The position numbers and the translations under genes are program-made. From Kushneria aurantia DSM 21353 (GTDB taxonomy: Bacteria; Pseudomonadota; Gammaproteobacteria; Pseudomonadales; Halomonadaceae), in contig NZ_KB907873.1 of the NCBI RefSeq assembly GCF_000382245.1, positions 1 to 64,000 of the forward strand: a stretch of 64,000 nt of DNA, written 5' to 3'. The notes under the pieces were generated by a model. The model did no database searches. It had not been told where the DNA came from and saw nothing but the letters and a program-made list of their open reading frames with translations. The first letter of the stretch is position 1, and each line of letters starts with the position of its first letter. Shown here piece by piece: positions 57,867 to 64,000 of this stretch.

Positions 57867-58645
57867 GGCGTGACTCCGCTGACAAGGCCACTTTCGCCGT
57901 CCCAGGCGCCGGGCGGCCGATGGCCCTCGACGTAGGCGTGCTGCAGGGCATCCAGCAGCGTCCAGAGCACATCGCACTTGAACTCGAGCGCCGCCAGTAC
58001 CGCCTGCTGCTGGTCGGCGCGCAGGGCATGACGGCGCACGTAGTCGAGCGCCATCTCGGCATCGCGCGGCGCCTGATCAAGGCGCGGGCGGAAGTAGGCC
58101 AGCGTCTCCTCGGAGACGAAGTCATAGTGCGCCAGCATCCCCGACACCCGGGTGCCGATCACCTTCGGCGAAAACAGCTCGGTGAGCGAGGAGGCGATCG
58201 CCTCGAGCAGGCTGCGATCGCGCACGAAGTGCACGTAGGCCTCCACCGCAAAACGGGTCGCCGGCAGAATGGCGCGGTTCGAGCGCACCATGTCGCGCGC
58301 CAGTCCCAGACCGTCGGTGAGCTTCAGCCAGCGCTCGATACCCCCCTCGCCGGGCGCTTCGCCATCGTGATCGACCAGCCGGGTGCGCCATTCGCGGCGC
58401 CAGTCGGGGTCGTCGAGGCGCGCCATCAGGGTGGCATCCTTGATCGGAATCATCGCCTGGTAGTAATAGCGGTTGAGTGCCCAGGCACGCACCTGCGTGC
58501 GGTTCAGCTCGCCGTTCTGCAGCGCCAGCTGGAACGGGTGGCGATGATGATAGCGCTGCTCGCCGATGTCGCGCAGCCTCGCCTCCAGCGCTTCGGGATC
58601 GAGCGGCTCGGCAACCTCGCAAAGGCTCTGGTGAGATGAACTCAA
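57863..58645 (-). CDS. pqqC: Pyrroloquinoline-quinone synthase PqqC (TTG start)
   Basis: A 260-residue cofactor-free oxidase for the last, eight-electron step of PQQ formation. The PqqC blocks YHHRHPFQLALQNGELNR, RYYYQAMIPIKDATLM, VDHDGE, EGGIERWLKL, RFAVEAYVHFVR and SSLTELFSP are present. As in pqqD, the start appears to be TTG (58645), 8 bases after GGAG and overlapping the pqqB stop (TTGA); the alternative is a GTG at 58702 that would overlap pqqB by about 60 bases. Confidence 0.95.
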   Translation of the reverse strand: MSSSHQSLCEVAEPLDPEALEARLRDIGEQRYHHRHPFQLALQNGELNRTQVRAWALNRYYYQAMIPIKDATLMARLDDPDWRREWRTRLVDHDGEAPGEGGIERWLKLTDGLGLARDMVRSNRAILPATRFAVEAYVHFVRDRSLLEAIASSLTELFSPKVIGTRVSGMLAHYDFVSEETLAYFRPRLDQAPRDAEMALDYVRRHALRADQQQAVLAALEFKCDVLWTLLDALQHAYVEGHRPPGAWDGESGLVSGVTP

Positions 58646-59568
58646 GGGGTAATCTCCATGCCGTCGAAGGCGATCTCCCAGCCGGCGCTTTCGGCTTCGC
58701 ACCGCTCGGCGGCGTCCTCGATCAGCACCGGATTGGTGTTATTGATATGGATGAATATGCGCCGACCGAGCCCGACGTCGGCCAGCGCCGCCATGCTGCC
58801 CTCGGCCCCGGAGATCGACATATGCCCCATCCGCCGGCCGGTTTTGTGCCCCACGCCGGCCCGGATCATCTCGTCGTCGCGCCACAGAGTACCGTCGAAC
58901 AGCAGCGCCGCGGCGCCCTCCAGACGCGCCGCCAGTTGCGGCGTGACGGTGGCGCAGCCGGGGATGTAGTAAAGACGCCGGCCATCGACGTCGAACTCGA
59001 CGCCCACCGTCGACTCGCCCTCGGCGCCCACCTCGACCTCATCGCCTTCAAGATAGAGGGCGGTCTTGCCGGGCACGGCAAAAACGGTCGCCGTCAGGCC
59101 GGGCAGCAGCTCGACGGGATGGTCAAGTGCCACGTCGCAGCGCTCGACGCAATCGGCGGCGAGCACGTTGAAAATCGGATTGTGGCGCAGCACGCCGTGA
59201 ATCTCCGCGGTGGCGTAGAGGCGAAACGGCGAACGCTCACGCAGGCTCAAAAGACCGGCGATATGATCGACATCGCCATTGGTGACCAGAATCGACTCGA
59301 TCGGCGTATGGCGGTCGCTACGCGAGGGCTGTAGTGCCGGCTCGCGCTGCAGCTGTTGCAGCACTTCGGGGGCACAGTTGATCAGTGCCCAGCGCTGACC
59401 ATCGATCGAAACCGCAATCGATGACTGAGTACGGGGGATGACCCGTCCGGGATGGGTTCGCGCAAGGCGACACACCTCGCAGCGGCAGTTCCATTGAGGC
59501 AGGCCGCCACCGGCGGCCGACCCCAGCACGCGAACGCGTAGACGCCGCGTGCCCTCTTCTACCGACAT
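58642..59568 (-). CDS. pqqB: PQQ biosynthesis protein PqqB
   Basis: A 308-residue metallo-beta-lactamase-fold protein. Signatures are LGSAAGGGLPQWNC near the N terminus, CRCEVCRLAR (a Cys-rich zinc site), TNGDVDHIAGLLSLRE and GRRIFIHINNTNPVL. PqqB is thought to hydroxylate the cross-linked Glu-Tyr intermediate. Five bases separate the pqqA stop from the pqqB start region, so the two are tightly coupled. Confidence 0.97.
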   Translation of the reverse strand: MSVEEGTRRLRVRVLGSAAGGGLPQWNCRCEVCRLARTHPGRVIPRTQSSIAVSIDGQRWALINCAPEVLQQLQREPALQPSRSDRHTPIESILVTNGDVDHIAGLLSLRERSPFRLYATAEIHGVLRHNPIFNVLAADCVERCDVALDHPVELLPGLTATVFAVPGKTALYLEGDEVEVGAEGESTVGVEFDVDGRRLYYIPGCATVTPQLAARLEGAAALLFDGTLWRDDEMIRAGVGHKTGRRMGHMSISGAEGSMAALADVGLGRRIFIHINNTNPVLIEDAAERCEAESAGWEIAFDGMEITP

Positions 59569-59573
59569 AGCGC

Positions 59574-59651
59574 TCAGATTTCAGCGGGCAGGTAGACGCT
59601 GACTTCCATACCGGCGCTGATTTCGGTGACTTCGGGTGCAGACCAGCTCAT
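59574..59651 (-). CDS. pqqA: PQQ precursor peptide PqqA (25 codons)
   Basis: A 25-residue ribosomal peptide whose Glu16 and Tyr20 are the carbon sources of PQQ (EVSVY segment, residues 16-20); the N terminus MSWSAPEVTEISAGM and C terminus LPAEI fit PqqA of other proteobacteria. GGAG precedes the ATG at 7 bases. It lies immediately before pqqB and is too short for routine gene callers, so easily missed. It begins the pqqABCDE operon; the promoter was not identified, but a CAACG-AA-CGTTG inverted repeat lies at 59722-59733. Confidence 0.96.
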   Translation of the reverse strand: MSWSAPEVTEISAGMEVSVYLPAEI

Positions 59652-59756
59652 GTCGAACTCCTTGGTTGCAGATTGAAGCGGAATTGCCCTGCAACATTCC
59701 GAGTCTAGCAAAAATGTCGCGCAACGAACGTTGTGATGACGCTTATGATCGAACGA

Positions 59757-61637
59757 TCAAGGCGTCTCGGCGCTATCGGCGCGACGATAGCGTCCCTGAT
59801 AGTCAAAGAGCCGCTCGCGTACCTGCCAGTAGCGCCCCACCTTGCGACCGATCACGAAATCCGGCGCGCGCAGGCGGTGGCGCTCGGCGAGTACCTCATC
59901 GAGGGAGCCGGGCCGCCAGCCGATCCCCGGCGCGCGCAGGTGCTGATCGAGCCAGGCGCGGTAGAAGGCGCCGCGCTGCGCCGGGGTTTCGAGCGCGTAC
60001 CACTCGGCGAGCGTCGCGCCATCCTCATCGTGATAGGTCACCTTCAAACGCGCCAGGCCGCGACCGTTGAGCGTCTGCTCCAGTTGCATGCCACTGACCC
60101 GCAGCACCCGCGCGTCGCGCAGCCTGAGCGCCTCGCGCAGCCGGTCGTCGGCGTCGATCAGCCGCTCACCGCAGCCGCCACAGCGTCGCGCGGCGATATC
60201 ATTGTGCGCACCGCACTGTTCGCACACCTTGTAGCGAAAGCGAAAAGTGCACTGGACTGATTCCAAAGCCTCGTTCTCCACCAGGCCCTTGCAGCGACGA
60301 CCGTGGTGTTCGATCACCAGATCGCCGTCGCGCTTGCCCCAGAAGACGTTGGCGAAGCCGCACTCGGGACATTCGACCTGCACCGGCTCGCTGTCGCTGT
60401 CCGGACGCGGGTCATCAATCTCGGGGGCGTAGAGATCCCAGGGGTTGCCGGCATAGTCGAGCACCAGGCACTCCTGCTTGCCCGCTGCGGGCCGCAGTCC
60501 ACGGCCGATGATCTGCTGATAGAGGCCCACCGATTCGGTGGGCCGCAGTATCGCGATCAGATCGACGTGGGGTGCATCGAAGCCGGTGGTCAGGACCGCG
60601 ACGTTGACCAGGTATTTGAGCCGGCGCGCCTTGAAGTCATCGATCAGCGCCCGGCGTGTCTTCGACGCCGTAGCGCCGGTGATCAGTCCCGCCTCACCCT
60701 CGGGCAGATAGCCCATGATCTCCTCGGCGTGCTCCACCGTAGCGGCGAAGATCATCACCCCTGCGCACTCGGCAGCGTAGCCGATCACCTCCTCGATGAT
60801 TACCGGCGTCGCCCGGCTGCCCTGCACCACCTGATTCAGATCGGCGTCGCTGAAGACACCACTGCGCCCGGTAGTCAGCTGCGAGAAGTCGTAGCGCGCC
60901 ACCGCCGCATCGAGGCGCCGCGGTGGCGCCAGGTAGCCCTGCTTGACCATCACCCGCAGCGGCTGCTCGAAAACGCAGTCGCGAAAAAAGGCCGTTTCCG
61001 GACCGGCCACCATGCCGCGATGGTGGCGGTGATAAATAAACCCCTCGCCCAGCCGATAGGGTGTGGCAGTGAGCCCCAGCACCTTGAGATCGCCCCTGGC
61101 TGCCCGCAGATGATCGATGATGCGCTGATAGGTGGAAGGAGACTGACCGCGCTCGCCGTCGCCGATGGCCACGCGATGACACTCGTCGATCACCAGCAGG
61201 GTAAAGTCGCCGGCGTCGAAGCGATCGAGGGCGTTGATGACCGACTGCACCGAGCCGAACACCACCTGGCGTCCGCTTTCGCGGCGCCCCAGGCCGGCGC
61301 TGAAAATATCCGCGTGCAGGCCGTAGGCCTCGTATTTGGCGTGATTCTGCTCGACCAGCTCGCGCACATGGGCCAGTACCAATACCCGGCCGCGCGCCAG
61401 CCGCGCCAGCTCGGCGATCACCAGGCTCTTGCCACTGCCGGTGGGCAGCACTACCACGGCGGGGTCGCTGCTGCCGCGAAAGTGCGTCACCACCCGCTCG
61501 ACCGCCTGTTGCTGATAGGGGCGCAGCGTCGGGCGCCCTGAATCGCGGCGCAGCGTCGGGCGCTCTGAATCGGACCGCAGTTCGGGAGGCCCTGAATCGG
61601 GGAGCGGCTGCGGGGGCTGCGATGAAACCCTGGACAT
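59757..61637 (-). CDS. radD: DEAD/DEAH-box helicase RadD-like (YejH)
   Basis: A 626-residue superfamily 2 helicase. Walker A lies at LPTGSGKS (64-71), the Walker B variant DECH at 151-154, and SAT motif [13 protein letters not shown] follows; motif VI is [15 protein letters not shown]. The C-terminal region has a zinc-binding set of cysteines (CPECG, CEQCG, CGGCG). RadD acts in DNA repair alongside RecA and RecQ. Residues 13-39 form a three-unit 9-residue tandem repeat not expected in the family. Start at 61637, since the longer upstream frame is antisense to the YbjN-like gene. Confidence 0.92.
   Translation of the reverse strand: MSRVSSQPPQPLPDSGPPELRSDSERPTLRRDSGRPTLRPYQQQAVERVVTHFRGSSDPAVVVLPTGSGKSLVIAELARLARGRVLVLAHVRELVEQNHAKYEAYGLHADIFSAGLGRRESGRQVVFGSVQSVINALDRFDAGDFTLLVIDECHRVAIGDGERGQSPSTYQRIIDHLRAARGDLKVLGLTATPYRLGEGFIYHRHHRGMVAGPETAFFRDCVFEQPLRVMVKQGYLAPPRRLDAAVARYDFSQLTTGRSGVFSDADLNQVVQGSRATPVIIEEVIGYAAECAGVMIFAATVEHAEEIMGYLPEGEAGLITGATASKTRRALIDDFKARRLKYLVNVAVLTTGFDAPHVDLIAILRPTESVGLYQQIIGRGLRPAAGKQECLVLDYAGNPWDLYAPEIDDPRPDSDSEPVQVECPECGFANVFWGKRDGDLVIEHHGRRCKGLVENEALESVQCTFRFRYKVCEQCGAHNDIAARRCGGCGERLIDADDRLREALRLRDARVLRVSGMQLEQTLNGRGLARLKVTYHDEDGATLAEWYALETPAQRGAFYRAWLDQHLRAPGIGWRPGSLDEVLAERHRLRAPDFVIGRKVGRYWQVRERLFDYQGRYRRADSAETP
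61521..61601 (-). repeat. 27-bp tandem repeat, three units, inside radD
   Basis: Three consecutive 27-base units encode [18 protein letters not shown] and RDSGRPTLR (residues 13-39 of the RadD-like protein). The last two are the most alike. The unit length is a multiple of three, so copy change preserves frame. Confidence 0.85.
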
Positions 61638-61739
61638 CTCTGTATACTGTGCGGGTAGCCCGGAGAGGGCCGATAATAGTTTGACAACCAGAACCCGAAC
61701 GGCGTGCCAGCCAGCGGCCGTTCGACAGCGGGGAGCGCA

Positions 61740-62153
61740 ATGCAGGCCAACGCACAGATCGAACACTATGTGGCACAGCTCGGCGCCGACGACTTTCAGA
61801 TCGAGGCGATCGATGCCCATGCAGCGCGCATCACCCTCGACAGTCTCGAATTCGTGCTGGTGGTGGCCGCAGACGAACCGTCGTTTTTCCAGCTGATGCT
61901 GCCCAGCGTCTGGCAGGCCGGCGCCACTACCGACCGCACCCTGCTGCTGGAGACCGCCAATGATGTCATGAACACCATCAAGGCTGCCAAGGTGGTGATC
62001 TACGGCGAGGCGGTGCACGTCAGCGTCGAGCAGTTCGTCGAGGGTCCACAGCAGGGCGTGGCACTGATTCCCGGCCTGATGGAGCTTTTGCGCAGCGCCG
62101 TGGCGGATTTTCACGAGCGCCTTGGCATGGGCCAGGCACCACAGGTCCATTGA
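61740..62153 (+). CDS. YbjN-like protein of unknown function
   Basis: A 137-residue acidic protein, no signal peptide or membrane span. A core reading [20 protein letters not shown], then [20 protein letters not shown] is reminiscent of the YbjN/T3SS-chaperone-like fold (PF10722), but the match is recalled and not tested. GGGGAG lies 5 bases before the ATG. Divergent from radD with a 102-base gap, which likely holds both promoters. Role unknown. Confidence 0.5.
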   Translation: MQANAQIEHYVAQLGADDFQIEAIDAHAARITLDSLEFVLVVAADEPSFFQLMLPSVWQAGATTDRTLLLETANDVMNTIKAAKVVIYGEAVHVSVEQFVEGPQQGVALIPGLMELLRSAVADFHERLGMGQAPQVH

Positions 62154-62250
62154 CCCGCAGCAGCGCGGCGACGTTTCGCCGTTCAGCGGCCGGCGCTACG
62201 CTGTCATTACCTCTTCAGTATCCGATCACACTGCAAAAGGAAGATTGATC

Positions 62251-62571
62251 ATGGCCGATACACTGCAACAGTTCGTCGTCATCGCCGAATTCCACGTCAG
62301 GGAGGGCGAGCTCGATGCCTTTCTGGCACTGGCCCATAACGACGCCAGCGAATCGCTGGCCAACGAAAGCGGCTGCCAGCAGTTCGATGTACTGCTCGCC
62401 GACGACCAGGCCAACACCGTGATGCTTCACGAGGTCTACGACAGCCGCGAAGCCTTTGACCACCACACGCAAATGCCGCACTACAAGCCTTTCAAGGAGG
62501 GCAGCGAGCCGCTGCTGGAAAGCGAACCGAAGGTGCGCTTTTTTCATCCCACCGTGAGACCGCAGAACTGA
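62251..62571 (+). CDS. Antibiotic biosynthesis monooxygenase (ABM) family protein
   Basis: A 106-residue dimeric ferredoxin-like alpha+beta barrel protein of the ABM/YgiN family (FVVIAEFHVREGELDAFLALA, then HEVYDSREAFDHHTQMPHYKPF). YgiN oxidises quinols; other members act on polyketides or are uncharacterised. AAAAGGAAG precedes the ATG. No neighbouring biosynthetic genes, so a housekeeping quinone-related role is more likely. Confidence 0.85.
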   Translation: MADTLQQFVVIAEFHVREGELDAFLALAHNDASESLANESGCQQFDVLLADDQANTVMLHEVYDSREAFDHHTQMPHYKPFKEGSEPLLESEPKVRFFHPTVRPQN

Positions 62572-62616
62572 GGCAGCGATCGGCAGAGGCCTGCACCAAC
62601 GATAAGCGAAAGGAAA

Positions 62617-62639
62617 GGGAGCAGATCGTTTCTGCTCTC
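62617..62639 (+). terminator. Possible terminator after the ABM gene
   Basis: GGGAGCAG and CTGCTCTC can pair with a 7-nt loop (one G-U pair), 45 bases after the ABM stop codon. A T-run occurs only about 13 bases beyond, so the call is weak. Confidence 0.35.
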
Positions 62640-62780
62640 CTTGTACCTTCATTTTTCAAATTGGGAAAGCCACTGGTCTCATTGACCTGAAAACGTTCGC
62701 CCCACCCCAGGGAAGCGCTGAATAAAACGACGAGCGAGATGAAGCGCGAGGCGCATGGAACGCAGAAAAATTGAGCGATA

Positions 62781-63056
62781 TTACGGATAGTTCTGGCGAG
62801 CGTGAACCACAGAGGTGACCTCAATGCGATCTGTCACCTGGTAAACCACGATGAAGTTCGGATGAGCCACGATCTCCCGTGTGCCGGGCTCACGGCCAAC
62901 CTGATGTCGATAAGGATGCTCGGCGACCGAGGCGATGGCCGTCTCGAGGCGGGTGCGTAACCGCCGGGCAGCCTGTGGATCGCGTTCGGCAATGTAGGTG
63001 ATCAACTCAAGCAGGTCGGCAATGGCACTATCATGCCAGTGGATAGGCAGGCTCAA
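62781..63056 (-). CDS. parE: ParE/RelE family toxin
   Basis: A 91-residue ParE-like toxin. It has the usual opening WHDSAIADLLELITYIAE, the middle LETAIASVAEHPYRHQVGREPGTREIV and the ending FIVVYQVTDRIEVTSVVHARQNYP. ParE toxins inhibit DNA gyrase, while some relatives cleave mRNA; I cannot tell which. The start overlaps the antitoxin stop by 4 bases. The best parallel is ParE2 with its PaaA2 antitoxin. Intact, so potentially active. Confidence 0.88.
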   Translation of the reverse strand: MSLPIHWHDSAIADLLELITYIAERDPQAARRLRTRLETAIASVAEHPYRHQVGREPGTREIVAHPNFIVVYQVTDRIEVTSVVHARQNYP

Positions 63057-63250
63057 GAACCCTCGCCGTTCTGGCGCCGCACTGCGTCGGCGATTATGGC
63101 GTCGACCCTGGCCATGACCTGATCATGGGACATCCCCTGACCCGGGTTGTCGATGCTGTGCTGGACCTTGGCACGGAACCAGCGGTCATGGTTGTCAGCC
63201 TGTTCCTGCGTCTCGAACTCAGAGACGATGGGGTCTAGCTGAGTACTCAT
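63053..63250 (-). CDS. paaA: PaaA2-like antitoxin
   Basis: A 65-residue acidic protein. PIVSEFETQEQADNHDRWFR and the SMSHDQVMARVDAIIADA-like end correspond to the PaaA2 antitoxin of E. coli O157 (VSEFET and WLRAKV). PaaA2 has no DNA-binding domain and depends on a separate regulator, PaaR2; I see no PaaR gene nearby. Start ATG at 63250 follows GAGGAG; the longer frame to 63316 lacks a site. Confidence 0.85.
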   Translation of the reverse strand: MSTQLDPIVSEFETQEQADNHDRWFRAKVQHSIDNPGQGMSHDQVMARVDAIIADAVRRQNGEGS

Positions 63251-63376
63251 GGGTGCGTCTCCTCGGTTAACCTTTAGTGTAAACAACTTCCACCAGTTTG
63301 ACATCCTCCTCGGCACTAACTGCGAAGCCTGAAGACAGGGGCTTTCCCGCAGATCAAGGATATGGGGGACTGTCAG

Positions 63377-63412
63377 GATAGCTGGAGCCTCAACGATAGC
63401 TGGAGCCTCAAC
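63377..63412. repeat. Perfect 18-bp tandem duplication
   Basis: The unit GATAGCTGGAGCCTCAAC occurs twice in direct succession (63377-63394, 63395-63412), upstream of the HigA remnant. Confidence 0.9.
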
Positions 63413-63521
63413 GGTTGTTGGAATCCAAACCCTGGAGGGCGAGATGAGGTTTCAATGCAAGACGCCGAAGAACGCCGAGACACCATTCTTGCAAACGCGC
63501 GACCAGACTGCGCCTTCAGCT

Positions 63522-63665
63522 ATTTCCGCCGATATGGCCCTGCGCCTGGCCCAGGCATTGAACACCAGTGCCGAAATGTGGCTGGAGATGCAGCTCAAGT
63601 ATGAGCTTTGGCAAGCAGCACAGCGGCCGCGCACGCCGGTGGCACCGCTGCACACCTCCCGGTAG
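63522..63665 (+). pseudogene. HigA-type antitoxin, C-terminal remnant
   Basis: Residues ISADMALRLAQALNTSAEMW, then LEMQLKYELWQA match the end of the HigA helix-turn-helix domain and its C-terminal segment. The N-terminal half with the DNA-contacting helices is missing; upstream sequence in this frame shows no HTH. No HigB toxin gene is adjacent. It is probably a decayed antitoxin, translated if at all from an unsuitable ATG at 63444. Confidence 0.8.
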
Positions 63666-63717
63666 CCTGCCGGCCCCGGGAGCTGGTGCCCCCACGAGAC
63701 GTCATCCTGCGACGGCC

Positions 63718-64000
63718 TCACCCCAGCCACTTGCGCGCGTTGGCGAACATCCGCATCCAACCGCCGGCGTCGCGCCACTCGGGCGGGCGCCATGAGTTGG
63801 TCACCGCCCGCGCCACGCGCTCGGGGTGAGGCATCATGATGGTGACCCGGCCATCCTCGCTGGTCAGGCCGGTAATGCCCGCCGGCGAGCCGTTGGGGTT
63901 GGCCGGATAGCCGGTGGTCACTTCGCCGAAGTTGTCGACGTAACGCATGGCCACGGTGCCGCTGCCCTGCAGTCGGCGTAGATGAGCGCCCTCCTCGAAC
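63718..64000 (-). CDS. purL: Phosphoribosylformylglycinamidine synthase, C-terminal end (partial)
   Basis: The final 94 residues of PurL. The glutaminase-domain end is clear: [36 protein letters not shown] and [13 protein letters not shown], including the His-Pro-Glu triad residues in PHPE that support glutamine hydrolysis. The frame runs open past the right edge (the rest is upstream). PurL makes FGAM in purine synthesis. Confidence 0.95.
   Translation of the reverse strand, partial: FEEGAHLRRLQGSGTVAMRYVDNFGEVTTGYPANPNGSPAGITGLTSEDGRVTIMMPHPERVARAVTNSWRPPEWRDAGGWMRMFANARKWLG

Noticed and set aside
59722-59733. CAACG-AA-CGTTG palindrome upstream of pqqA as operator
   Set aside because: Short and without a second copy or a recognisable promoter nearby; kept only as a remark.
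60303-61541. 412-codon plus-strand open frame
   Set aside because: Antisense to radD.
63444-63521. N-terminal part of the frame containing the HigA remnant
   Set aside because: No helix-turn-helix sequence is visible in this part, so it is not counted as part of the antitoxin.

Overview
The window is a GC-rich gammaproteobacterial chromosome segment, most consistent with the Halomonadaceae (Halomonas, Kushneria, Chromohalobacter relatives). This rests on gene order (rpsF-rpsR-DUF2232-rplI beside rlmB-rnr; dapA-bamC-MBL-purC; aceE-aceF; scpA-scpB-rluB), on very acidic linkers in AceF that suit a moderate halophile, and on a CrbS/CrbR acetate-switch pair beside acs. The genus is inferred; there is no rRNA gene to check it. 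Most of the window is housekeeping, and no rRNA operon, CRISPR array, prophage or complete IS element was seen.

Layout. 1-262 is the 5' end of a group II intron (minus strand) inserted just after the rplI terminator; the rest lies off the left edge. 267-6110 (minus) holds the ribosomal protein cluster, then rlmB and rnr. 6179-6640 is a three-copy tRNA-Leu(CAG) array with a strong promoter. 6690-14438 is the main accessory region: a membrane-anchored NUC1 nuclease, an ArsR-type regulator with a large C-terminal sensor domain, an intracellular GH51 arabinofuranosidase and a complete sugar ABC importer, which together read as an inducible arabinoside uptake and hydrolysis unit. 14494-19292 (minus) is the PrkA-DUF444-SpoVR stress trio, then ltaE and a tRNA Val/Asp cluster (20825-21483).

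21606-29559 carries ttcA, the giant sensor kinase CrbS (transporter-like domain fused to a hybrid kinase), its response regulator CrbR on the opposite strand and acs, their probable target. 29678-37820 holds a SprT-like protease, a UPF0149 protein, ClsB-type cardiolipin synthase, PlsB, RsmJ, UppP, TsaB and Adk. 38021-42858 is aceF-aceE (E2 with three lipoyl domains). 43220-52332 holds ampD, trmO, the dapA-bamC-MBL-purC operon, a 1-Cys-type Bcp, a PerM-type permease, a TusA-like protein and BepA, followed by two tRNA-Lys genes.

From 52759 onward small accessory modules alternate with conserved blocks: a FitAB toxin-antitoxin pair with clear palindromic operators, rluB-scpB-scpA, a full pqqABCDE operon (pqqA is only 25 codons; pqqC and pqqD appear to use TTG starts overlapping the upstream stop codons), RadD with a 27-bp tandem repeat at its N terminus, a YbjN-like protein, an ABM-family protein, a PaaA/ParE-like toxin-antitoxin pair, a HigA antitoxin remnant, and the 3' end of purL at the right edge.

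The points most worth a second look are the terminator-targeted group II intron, the ArsR/arabinoside regulon with shared AATATCA sites, the crbSR-acs region with two plus-strand T-tailed hairpins lacking any plus-strand gene, and the cluster of intact and decayed toxin-antitoxin modules next to purL. I did not find a system that I can call wholly new.
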